NCBI GenBank assembly: GCA_002336475.1
Contig: DDCX01000024.1
Span: forward strand, 1,868-15,604
Source of the DNA: Flavobacteriales bacterium UBA1995
GTDB taxonomy: Bacteria > Bacteroidota > Bacteroidia > Flavobacteriales_D > Sanyastnellaceae
Direction: 5' to 3'
Length of the DNA stretch: 13,737 nucleotides
Shown here: piece after piece, positions 7,024-13,737 of the stretch
Layout of the letters: each line of letters starts with the position of its first letter
How positions within the stretch are numbered: position 1 is the first letter of the stretch
The notes under the pieces: model-generated
What the model saw: only the letters and a program-made list of their open reading frames with translations
Told to the model about the DNA's origin: nothing
The model's database searches: none
Program-made: the position numbers and the translations under genes

Positions 7024-9369
7024 TTAGAACTTCATGTCTACACCTACAGAGGGCAAGAAGGGCAGCTGATCGACACGCTCACCCGTAACCCGGTTGATGT
7101 AGAAGATGTTGGCCCGGGAGTACACATTGGTAATCGACGCGTTGGCATCCAACTCAATGCGCTCTCCCAACTTCCAGGTGCGCCGCACACTCAGGTCAAG
7201 GCGGTGGTAAACTGGCAAGCGTCCAGCATTCAAGTCTGCGTACACAATGCCCAACTCAATGGGGTTTCCATTGACATAATTGTCATCGATTCCACTGGAA
7301 ATGCCCACCGGCTGATAGTATCCTTGGGTTTGGGTGAAGGGCAATCCCGACCCCAGGTTCCAGCGCGCCGACACCTCGGTCTTGGCCTTGGCTCCAAATT
7401 TTCTCGAGGCGAGCAAGTTGATGTTGTGCCTGCGGTCAAACACGGGGTCGTACCACCGGAACCCATCCCATCGGTCCACATTTCCAAGGGAATACACCAA
7501 CCACAGGTAGTTCAACTTGTCCTCATACTTGACGACAACATCCACGCCTTCAGCACGTCCCGTTTCCACAATGAAATCCTTTCGCTGGCTCTCAGGCACC
7601 GAAGCAAACTCATAGGTGTCCGGGAACAGTTTGTTGCGGTTGGAGTTGGTGAGCTGCGTAAACCATTTGGTATAGGCCTCGATGTTGATGTTGATCCGCT
7701 CTGTCAGGTCGTATTCAAAACCACCCACTGCATGGGCGGCCGTCTGTAGGCTGTGCCTCACCTCCTGGATGTCACCATCGGGGCCAATGAGCTCATCCTG
7801 CAGGTTGGAAGGCCCGGACAAGAAGCCGTAGAACAGGTTGACCACATCCCGGTCTGAATTCGCAGAAATCAAATTCTGGCTGTACAGTCCACCGGCCGCT
7901 TTGAGGCGCAGGCGGTCAGACGCCTTGAACTTGACTCCAAGCCTGGGCTCGGGACTGAACTTGGCCAGTGAACTGTAATACTGAATCCTCATGGAGGGGT
8001 TTACAATCCAAGGCCCGCGTTGGAGCTTGTAATCGAAATAACCGGCCAACTCAGTCGTGTTTTCCGTTTGCTCAACAGTCACGCCCAAAGCGTTGAATGT
8101 CCGGAAATCCGTGCGCAAACCAACGGCCTGAATGCCGTACCGGGCTTCATCATCGCCCATCACGTATTTGAAGTTCAGACCAAAGTTGAATCCATTGACC
8201 TGGCTGTAACGATCGGGCACGCCATCCTCCTGCAAATCAATTCGATACCGGGAGCTGGCAAAGTTGCCCTTGATCAAAACCGCACTGCCCGTGGGCACCA
8301 CAATGAATTGACCTCCCCCACCAACATTGGTCCAATCCAAGTTGCTCAATGCTTGGTAGCTGACATCATCGCTGAATGAAAATCCAAAAAGGCTCAGTCG
8401 GCTACCCGCTCCACCTGCAAAGGTCAACTTGCCATAGAGGTCGGTGAAGTTGAAAGGCAATCCTTCTTCATCGATATAACTGTACAGCAACTTCGAGCTC
8501 TGCTCCAAATAACTGCGCTTGCCTGAAAGCAAAAATGACGTTCCACCACCGCGTGCATTGCGCTTGCCCAACGGCCCTTCGATCAGAAGCTTAGACCCAA
8601 ACGGACTGGCGCCTATGCGGCCGCTCAACCCTGCCAGACTTCCGTCCCGCGTAGAAACGTCCATGATGGAACTGATCCGGCCGCCATAACGGCCGCTGAA
8701 ACCTCCAGTGTAGATGTCAGCGTTGGAAATAATGTCCGTATCGAATACACTAAACAGTCCAATGCTGTGGAATGCATTGTAGATGATCATCCCGTCCAAG
8801 AGCACCTTGTTTTGGACCGGAGAACCTCCTCGGATGTAGAGTTGACCACCTTGGTCTCCTGTGGAAACGAATCCAGGTAAGGTTTGAAGCACTTGGACGA
8901 GGTCGGGCGTCCCTCCCAAACTGGGAATCCTTTTGATGTCTGCAGGCTGAATGGACTCCACCGACATCCTCACAGTGTTCAATTGCTCACCGCGTTCGGT
9001 AGAGACTACAGCGCTTTCCAGCTCGATCAAACCTGCATCCAAGGCGATGTTCTTGGTCAAAACACGGTCATCGCGCACCTCAACTTCGGTCCGAAACGGT
9101 TTGTACTCCACGCTGGAGACCACCAAGGTGTATGTCCCGGCAGGGATTTTTGACAAACTGTAGTATCCCTGAATGTCGGTAGAAACACCATAGGTGGTGC
9201 CTTCCAATACGACTGCAGCGAACAGCACAGGTGCGCCATCATCTTGAGCGCGAACAAAACCCTTCACGGTGCCTTGAGCCCATGTCACCGCTGAAAAAGC
9301 AATGAAAATCACAGACAACATCACCTCTTTCCTAATCGGAGAATACCGATAGAAATCACATCCTTGCAT
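7024..9369 (-). CDS. TonB-dependent outer membrane receptor with CarboxypepD_reg-like domain
   Basis: A 781-residue outer-membrane receptor expected to import an unknown ligand with energy from TonB-ExbBD. A signal peptide ends near residue 32 (AVTWAQ). Residues ~33-112 form a carboxypeptidase-regulatory-like beta sandwich (GTVKGFV, YGVSTDIQGYYSL, PAGTYTLVVS). The plug covers ~128-240 (DLVQVLQTLPG, LYIRGGSPVQNKVLLDGM, GGFSGRYGGRISSIMDV). A 22-strand barrel should follow, ending in the aromatic C-terminus VDMKF. No SusD-like lipoprotein gene adjoins it, so it is not a SusC/SusD pair. The ATG at 9369 is preferred because it supplies Arg13 and Lys14 before the hydrophobic stretch; the alternative ATG at 9321 would give a signal peptide with no positive charge. 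The helicase gene ends 32 nt upstream on the same strand, so readthrough is possible. The ligand cannot be inferred. Confidence 0.9.
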   Translation of the reverse strand: MQGCDFYRYSPIRKEVMLSVIFIAFSAVTWAQGTVKGFVRAQDDGAPVLFAAVVLEGTTYGVSTDIQGYYSLSKIPAGTYTLVVSSVEYKPFRTEVEVRDDRVLTKNIALDAGLIELESAVVSTERGEQLNTVRMSVESIQPADIKRIPSLGGTPDLVQVLQTLPGFVSTGDQGGQLYIRGGSPVQNKVLLDGMIIYNAFHSIGLFSVFDTDIISNADIYTGGFSGRYGGRISSIMDVSTRDGSLAGLSGRIGASPFGSKLLIEGPLGKRNARGGGTSFLLSGKRSYLEQSSKLLYSYIDEEGLPFNFTDLYGKLTFAGGAGSRLSLFGFSFSDDVSYQALSNLDWTNVGGGGQFIVVPTGSAVLIKGNFASSRYRIDLQEDGVPDRYSQVNGFNFGLNFKYVMGDDEARYGIQAVGLRTDFRTFNALGVTVEQTENTTELAGYFDYKLQRGPWIVNPSMRIQYYSSLAKFSPEPRLGVKFKASDRLRLKAAGGLYSQNLISANSDRDVVNLFYGFLSGPSNLQDELIGPDGDIQEVRHSLQTAAHAVGGFEYDLTERININIEAYTKWFTQLTNSNRNKLFPDTYEFASVPESQRKDFIVETGRAEGVDVVVKYEDKLNYLWLVYSLGNVDRWDGFRWYDPVFDRRHNINLLASRKFGAKAKTEVSARWNLGSGLPFTQTQGYYQPVGISSGIDDNYVNGNPIELGIVYADLNAGRLPVYHRLDLSVRRTWKLGERIELDANASITNVYSRANIFYINRVTGERVDQLPFLPSVGVDMKF

Positions 9370-9373
9370 GGGC

Positions 9374-9381
9374 GCAAGTTA
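9374..9381 (-). promoter_or_regulatory. Weak -7-like box before TonB receptor start
   Basis: The minus strand reads TAACTTGC, with two mismatches to TAnnTTTG, then 4 nt and the ATG at 9369. No -33 TTG is present at 17-20 nt upstream. It could be a poor promoter within the 32-nt gap after the helicase gene, or chance. It is recorded because its spacing to the start codon resembles two other starts in this window. Confidence 0.18.
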
Positions 9382-9401
9382 GGGCGCAAGATTGGTCACC
9401 C

Positions 9402-11861
9402 TTAGGCCCGGGTCATGCGTTGAATTCTAGCTTCAAGCGCTTCGCTCGATAAGCTTGACCGCAACCGGTCCACCAAAATCGGGAACGAGAACGGCGTAGG
9501 CGCTTCAGGGTGCGTGATCACCCATTTCCCTTGGTTCAACCGGTCCAAAACGTGACGCAAACGGTCCATTTCAATCAAGTGGTGGGTCATTTCGTCAAAC
9601 GCTTGACGGTACAACAAGTTCACCGGGTCATGGTCCGCCAGCACATCAAACAACAACGCACTGGACCCTTGAAGGTGCCGGTCAGGAACCGGCTGGCCCG
9701 GAAACCCCCGGAACACCAGACCCGCAATCACTGCAATATCCCGGAATTGCCTCCGAGCCAGCTCAGCGCCATTGACCGTGGCCTCCAAGTCATCCATAAG
9801 GTGCTCCGTACTGAACAGGTCGCTGTCAAACGCCTCTGTGATGGGAATCGGCTGATCACTCAAGAGCTCAAAACCGTAGTCGTTGTAAGCCATCGAAAAA
9901 GTCATGGGCCGCAACAGGCTCATCCTGTAGGCCATGAGAGATGCCACCCCCTCGTGCACCAGCCTCCCTTCCATCGGGTAGACAAACAAATGGTGGCCCT
10001 CCTTCGTCTCCATCACCTCCATGAGCACCTCTCCTGACACAGGAAGGTGGCTCCTTTCAGTCTGCAGCTCAAGCATGGGCGTCAAGCGCTCCAATTCCGG
10101 CGCAGTCGACCTGCCGTGGGCATAATCGTCCAAGGTTCTGCGCAAGGTTTTACTGACCATCGAAGTCCAAGGCAACCGGCCGCCTTGCCAAGTTGGAATT
10201 CTGCCCTTGGGCGCCTTTGAAGGTTTGACCGTTGCCACAAAGCCCTTTACACGGATCAGCTCCAAACAGCGTCCACTAAACCAAAAAACATCCCCTGGGG
10301 ACATCCCTCCAACGAAATACTCTTCTACATGCCCCACCAACCCGCCACGGCGCCATTTAACGGCAATCATTGTATCGCCTACAATCGTCCCGATGGACAT
10401 GCGTTGACGCCGAGCCGCCCTGCGGTCGACAATACGGAATACGCCGTCTTCATCCTTGGCCACCCTGCGGAACTCGTCATAAGCTGCAAATGCCCTTCCA
10501 CCCGTGGTCACCATGGCCAATACGTCTTCCCACTCTTCTGCATTCATCTCGGAAAATGCGTGGGTAGACTGCACCAACCCGTGCAGGTGTTCTTTGCGAA
10601 ATCCGTCCCCCACGGAGAGGGTACACAGAAATTGGACCAGCACATCGAAGGTCCGTACCATGGGTCTGCGGGGCTCAATCTCACCTTCTTCCACCGCGCT
10701 TCTCAAAGCGGCAGCCTCGAGCAATTCCAAGCCAAACGTCGGTAAAAAGTGGATTTCACTTTCCGCACCTGGCTGGTGGCCGCTGCGTCCGGCACGTTGC
10801 ACGAATCGGGCCACCCCTTTTGGGCCACCGATTTGAACAATGGCTTCCACAGGTCGGAAATCGACGCCCAAATCGAGAGAGCTTGTGCAAATCACAGCCT
10901 TGAGCCGGCCTTCATGCAAAGCGTCCTCTACCCAAAAACGCAATTCCTTGCTGATGCTGCCATGATGAAGGGCCACAGCGCCTGCAAGGTCCGGGTGCGC
11001 GGCCAAGATTTTTTGGTACCAAATCTCACTTTGAGCCCGTGTGTTTGTAAACACCAAAGTGCTGGAATGCCGACGGATAATATCCACCACCTTGTCCAGC
11101 AGTTGGACTCCAAGGTGTCCAGCCCATGGCAGTTTCTCAAAGCGCTCCGGCATCACGCTTTCGATGCGAATCCGTTTCTGGATGTCCGCACGGATAATTT
11201 TTGCCCCTGCTTTGCGGTCCTCTCCCATCAGCACATTCATGGCTTCACCGAGGTTGCCAATTGTGGCGGAAATCCCCCAAATCCTCATGTTCGGAGCCAA
11301 GGACTTCAAGACCGCTGCAGCCAATTCCATTTGCACCCCCCGTTTGTTTCCCAGCAAGTCATGCCATTCATCGACCACCAGAGCTTGGAGACCTCCAAAC
11401 CGCTTGGCAGCGCCTTTCTTGGCCAACATCACATGAAGACTTTCGGGGGTGGTGACCAGAATTTCTGGCAACCTTCTGTCTTGCTTTTGCTTTTCTGAGG
11501 AGGGTGTATCTCCAGTTCTTATGCCACATTGCCAGTCGACATCGCTGTGCGCCAGCAACCTCGAGGCAGAGCCATGAATTTCTTTGGCAAGGGCTCGAAT
11601 TGGCGTAATCCACAAGACCCGAAGGCCTCCAGACGGACCTCCCCCAAGCACAGCAGGCACCAAGACACTGTAGGTTTTACCGCTGCCTGTCGGTGCATTT
11701 ACCAATCCATCGCCTCCATTGACAAACCAGCTCCATGCCACATTCTGAAAGGGAAATGGAGCCCACCCCAACGCCTTGAAAAACGCAATGCCCGGTTCAA
11801 AAACCTCACATTCATTGCGCTTTGAGCAGTCTGTCGTTGGAAATTTTGGCTCGTCTTCCAC
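9402..11861 (-). CDS. Ligase-associated DEXH-box helicase (Lhr-like superfamily 2)
   Basis: An 819-residue superfamily 2 helicase matching the group often called ligase-associated DNA damage response DEXH helicase, related to the core of Lhr. Motifs in order: Q-motif region FPFQ (36-39), Walker A APTGSGKT (56-63), motif Ia PIRALA (87-92), TTPESL (137-142), DEWH box (164-167) with the group's DEWHDLLGNKRGVQ, SAT (198-200), motif V SSLDLGVDF and motif VI QRAGRSGHQPG. After it come a winged-helix-like region and an Lhr-type C-terminal domain. Length is normal (~800-830). It should unwind DNA or DNA-RNA hybrids in repair. Its usual neighbours (ATP-dependent DNA ligase, beta-lactamase-fold exonuclease, phosphoesterase) are absent here. 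The start is GTG at 11861: no ATG precedes the conserved GWAPFPFQ, and an in-frame TAG lies at 11897. It is divergent, with a 48-nt gap, from the exported-protein gene. Confidence 0.9.
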   Translation of the reverse strand: MEDEPKFPTTDCSKRNECEVFEPGIAFFKALGWAPFPFQNVAWSWFVNGGDGLVNAPTGSGKTYSVLVPAVLGGGPSGGLRVLWITPIRALAKEIHGSASRLLAHSDVDWQCGIRTGDTPSSEKQKQDRRLPEILVTTPESLHVMLAKKGAAKRFGGLQALVVDEWHDLLGNKRGVQMELAAAVLKSLAPNMRIWGISATIGNLGEAMNVLMGEDRKAGAKIIRADIQKRIRIESVMPERFEKLPWAGHLGVQLLDKVVDIIRRHSSTLVFTNTRAQSEIWYQKILAAHPDLAGAVALHHGSISKELRFWVEDALHEGRLKAVICTSSLDLGVDFRPVEAIVQIGGPKGVARFVQRAGRSGHQPGAESEIHFLPTFGLELLEAAALRSAVEEGEIEPRRPMVRTFDVLVQFLCTLSVGDGFRKEHLHGLVQSTHAFSEMNAEEWEDVLAMVTTGGRAFAAYDEFRRVAKDEDGVFRIVDRRAARRQRMSIGTIVGDTMIAVKWRRGGLVGHVEEYFVGGMSPGDVFWFSGRCLELIRVKGFVATVKPSKAPKGRIPTWQGGRLPWTSMVSKTLRRTLDDYAHGRSTAPELERLTPMLELQTERSHLPVSGEVLMEVMETKEGHHLFVYPMEGRLVHEGVASLMAYRMSLLRPMTFSMAYNDYGFELLSDQPIPITEAFDSDLFSTEHLMDDLEATVNGAELARRQFRDIAVIAGLVFRGFPGQPVPDRHLQGSSALLFDVLADHDPVNLLYRQAFDEMTHHLIEMDRLRHVLDRLNQGKWVITHPEAPTPFSFPILVDRLRSSLSSEALEARIQRMTRA

Positions 11862-11875
11862 AGTGCAATAATCCC

Positions 11876-11903
11876 TTGAATCCCCGTTGTGTTCCTACCT
11901 TCG
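11876..11903 (+). promoter_or_regulatory. Candidate promoter for exported-protein/kinase operon
   Basis: A TTG at 11876-11878, a 17-nt spacer and TACCTTCG at 11896-11903 match the Bacteroidota -33/-7 arrangement (TTG, TAnnTTTG) with one mismatch in the -7 box. The box ends 6 nt before the ATG at 11910, so the message would start at or next to the start codon. It sits inside the 48-nt divergent gap; no equivalent box was found for the helicase on the other strand. Confidence 0.42.
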
Positions 11904-11909
11904 GGAAAC

Positions 11910-12698
11910 ATGAGAGGAAAAGTTCAATCATCCGGGCTCCTTGCCCTGCTCTGCGCCATGTTGTTTGCACTTCCAAACGCACAGGCCCAAGACCCCAAAT
12001 ACAACCGTATGCTGGAGGATTTGGTAGATGGGAAATATGAACGGGTTTTGTTTCGTGCCATCGGGTTCACCGAAAAAGAGGCCACCAAAAAACACCCCGA
12101 ACCATATGCTTACATGGCCCGGGCCTATTTGCTCATCCACCAAAGCGATGACCCTGCCCTCAAAGAGAGTTACCCTAAAGCCTTGAAAGAAAGCTTGAAG
12201 TACTGCACCAAGTTCATCAAGAAGGACAAGGAAAGCGAGTACGTCCCAGACCTTTTAGATTTTATCGAAGACCTCAGAGCCGAAACCATTGCCGCGGCAG
12301 ATACTGAGATGGACGCAGAGAAATACACCCGTGCCAAAAGCCTTTACGCCTATCTGTCCAAACTCGACAAAACCGACCCATCCGCCTATGTGATGCTCGG
12401 GATGGCGAACTACTATGCACGGGCGACCCGTGATGCAACCCAACATTGGGGAACCGCGATGCAATTGATGGGCAGCATGACCGGCCGGATCGCAGCTTCT
12501 GAAGAGACTGAAGTCTATCGCGATGAGCCGCTCACCGAGTCTATGAGAGCCTTGCTCAAGACAGGGTTGATACGGGCATCCGAGCAACTCGACGCTGATG
12601 GACAACGGACCCAAGCCATTGAGCTCTTGGAGAATGGGCTGCCAATTTTCGAAGGAGACCGCAGTTTTATGGTCACTTATGGAGCCATTGTTGGATGA
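11910..12698 (+). CDS. Exported helical-repeat (TPR-like) protein of unknown function
   Basis: A 262-residue protein I cannot assign to a named family. It has a signal peptide (MRGK start, hydrophobic core about residues 9-21) with cleavage likely at AQA-QDP near residue 27, so it is probably periplasmic or secreted; there is no lipobox cysteine. The mature part appears almost entirely alpha-helical with tetratricopeptide-like spacing, for example YAYMARAYLLIHQ, RAKSLYAYLSKLDKTDPSAYVMLGMANYYARA and QAIELLENGLPIFEGD. No catalytic motif is seen. The ATG at 11910 is chosen over an in-frame GTG at 11889 because it begins a clean signal peptide and follows a promoter-like box. Its stop overlaps the start of the kinase gene (ATGA), so the two are coexpressed and may work together, perhaps with this protein as an envelope-side partner; that link is inference. 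Confidence 0.72.
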   Translation: MRGKVQSSGLLALLCAMLFALPNAQAQDPKYNRMLEDLVDGKYERVLFRAIGFTEKEATKKHPEPYAYMARAYLLIHQSDDPALKESYPKALKESLKYCTKFIKKDKESEYVPDLLDFIEDLRAETIAAADTEMDAEKYTRAKSLYAYLSKLDKTDPSAYVMLGMANYYARATRDATQHWGTAMQLMGSMTGRIAASEETEVYRDEPLTESMRALLKTGLIRASEQLDADGQRTQAIELLENGLPIFEGDRSFMVTYGAIVG

Positions 12699-13737
12699 AC
12701 CCAAACAACGGTTCAGATTTCAGTCGGAAGTTTGAAGGAAACCCCATCCTCGACCCCAACAGTCTTGAGCCTCTTCAAATCCTTCACCTCGAGGACAGCG
12801 ATTTAGACGCTGCTATATTCAGAGCCGCCTCACTGCGATGTTCTCGCGAGCTGGTCGTAAAGCGGGTTGCTTCCATTCTTGAATTCACCGAGGCCCTTGG
12901 GTCCAGTGAACCACACCTGATTTGTGCAGACCACCTGTTACCGGATGGATCTGCTCTGGATGCCATTGAAGTGGCTTTAGAACGTTTTCCTGACGTGCCT
13001 TTCATGGTCATCACAGGTGCAGGAGAAGAGGAATTGGCGGTTGATTACATCAAATCTGGCGCAGCCCACTACCTCTCCAAAAGGAAGCTCGATTTGTTTC
13101 CAGAAGTGCTGGACACGGTATTGGAAACATTCCGCACCAAAACATTGCACGCTTGGTCTGAAGTTGAGCGTCAAAGACTAACGGAAGACCTGCTGGCATT
13201 GACCAGAAAGGTTGCAGAAGACAGCGACGAAGAAAAGCGCAGCCTGTCTCGGGACATTCACGATCAATTGGGGCAAGAATTGACTGCGCTCAAATTGGGC
13301 CTGTTCTGGATCGACCATCAAATTCGCAAGCCTTCGTCAAAAATTTCATCGGCCGATATTCTGGAAAAACTAGAACAACTCATCTCAATTAACACTTCGA
13401 TCATAGGTGAGGTCCGGAACATAGCGCACGCATTGCGCCCCGTCGTTTTGGACCAAGTCGGTCTTTCTGCCGGCCTTGAGACACTGGTTCATGATTTCAA
13501 CCGCCGAGAAAACGCTTTCTGTGGCCTGAATCTCGACATCCTGCCCAACCTTTCTGAAAACCTCAGAACTGACATTTTCCGCATCGTCCAAGAAGCATTG
13601 ACCAACATCTCGAGACATGCGCAGGCCAACTTGGCGTACATCTCACTCAAGGTCCATCCAGAAAAAATCGTTTTAGAAATAGGCGATGACGGCATAGGTC
13701 TACCACAGTCCCCGTTGGGGAAAACTACTCGGGGCCT
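12695..13737 (+). CDS. Hybrid receiver - HPK7 (HisKA_3) histidine kinase, partial (C-terminus beyond window)
   Basis: Reading from the ATG at 12695 gives 347 codons without a stop to the right edge. Residues ~27-145 form a receiver domain: acidic pair Glu33/Asp34 in LHLEDSD, phosphoacceptor Asp79 in CADHLLPDGS, Thr107 in VITGAG and Lys129 in YLSKRK. A linker helix (~150-185) leads to the HisKA_3 dimerisation helix, with His189 in SLSRDIHDQLGQELTALK. The ATP-binding domain follows, with the N box IVQEALTNISRHA (Asn304) and G1 box GDDGIGL (330-336); the remaining ~25-40 residues lie outside. No transmembrane segment or signal peptide is seen, so it should be cytoplasmic, phosphorylating a NarL/LuxR-type regulator that may be encoded downstream. 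The receiver lies at the N-terminus, unlike most hybrid kinases. It overlaps the exported-protein gene by 4 nt (ATGA). Confidence 0.9.
   Translation, partial: MNPNNGSDFSRKFEGNPILDPNSLEPLQILHLEDSDLDAAIFRAASLRCSRELVVKRVASILEFTEALGSSEPHLICADHLLPDGSALDAIEVALERFPDVPFMVITGAGEEELAVDYIKSGAAHYLSKRKLDLFPEVLDTVLETFRTKTLHAWSEVERQRLTEDLLALTRKVAEDSDEEKRSLSRDIHDQLGQELTALKLGLFWIDHQIRKPSSKISSADILEKLEQLISINTSIIGEVRNIAHALRPVVLDQVGLSAGLETLVHDFNRRENAFCGLNLDILPNLSENLRTDIFRIVQEALTNISRHAQANLAYISLKVHPEKIVLEIGDDGIGLPQSPLGKTTRG

Noticed and set aside
9301..9369. Shorter start for the TonB receptor at ATG 9321
   Set aside because: It would leave a signal peptide without basic residues; the 9369 start supplies Arg and Lys. 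It remains possible.
10749..11498. Plus-strand open frame of 249 codons inside the helicase gene
   Set aside because: Antisense to the motif-bearing part of the helicase; the translated product shows no domain.
11862..11900. Possible N-terminal truncation or frameshift of the helicase, because no ATG is found
   Set aside because: The frame is open only to an in-frame TAG at 11897, the motifs are complete and the length fits the family, so a GTG start explains it.
12660..12700. Possible frameshift joining the exported protein and the kinase into one protein
   Set aside because: The ATGA overlap is a standard coupled arrangement, and a signal-peptide protein fused in front of a cytoplasmic receiver domain would make little sense.

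Overview
The window looks like chromosomal DNA from a member of the Bacteroidota, most likely the Flavobacteriales or a close relative. The reasons are the block bamD-rpoZ-coaBC-DUF4835(porD-like)-recN, a Bacteroidota-type TonB-dependent receptor with an N-terminal carboxypeptidase-regulatory-like domain, and promoter-like boxes of the TAnnTTTG type. Base composition is moderate, in the mid-50s percent G+C by eye, which is high for Flavobacteriales. The exact family cannot be told from the sequence alone.

Layout: (1) 1-1790, minus strand: a PLP-dependent alpha-oxoamine synthase followed 20 nt later by truA, which runs off the left edge. (2) 1791-1930: divergent promoter region with a good -7 box for the synthase and short overlapping inverted repeats. 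(3) 1931-7019, plus strand: five tightly packed genes, bamD, rpoZ, coaBC, porD-like and recN, with gaps of 13 and 8 nt and overlaps of 4 and 1 nt, almost certainly one operon. (4) 7024-11861, minus strand: a TonB-dependent receptor preceded by a DEXH helicase of the ligase-associated (Lhr-like) group. The receptor meets recN tail to tail with only 4 nt between stop codons. (5) 11862-11909: a 48-nt divergent intergenic region. (6) 11910-13737, plus strand: an exported helical-repeat protein overlapping by 4 nt a soluble kinase with an N-terminal receiver domain and an HPK7/HisKA_3-type kinase core, cut by the right edge.

The genes cover envelope biogenesis (BamD, the PorD-like protein, a lipid-type acyltransferase), CoA synthesis, the transcription core (omega), DNA repair (RecN, the helicase), tRNA modification, outer-membrane uptake and signalling. 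No gene-free stretch exceeds about 140 nt. I see no tRNA, rRNA, CRISPR array, insertion sequence, prophage gene or convincing intrinsic terminator. No clear undescribed system is visible. The points most worth a second look are the substrate of the alpha-oxoamine synthase, the substituted residues in CoaBC, the helicase standing away from its usual partners, the exported-protein/soluble-kinase pair, and promoter-like boxes lying 4-6 nt before several start codons.
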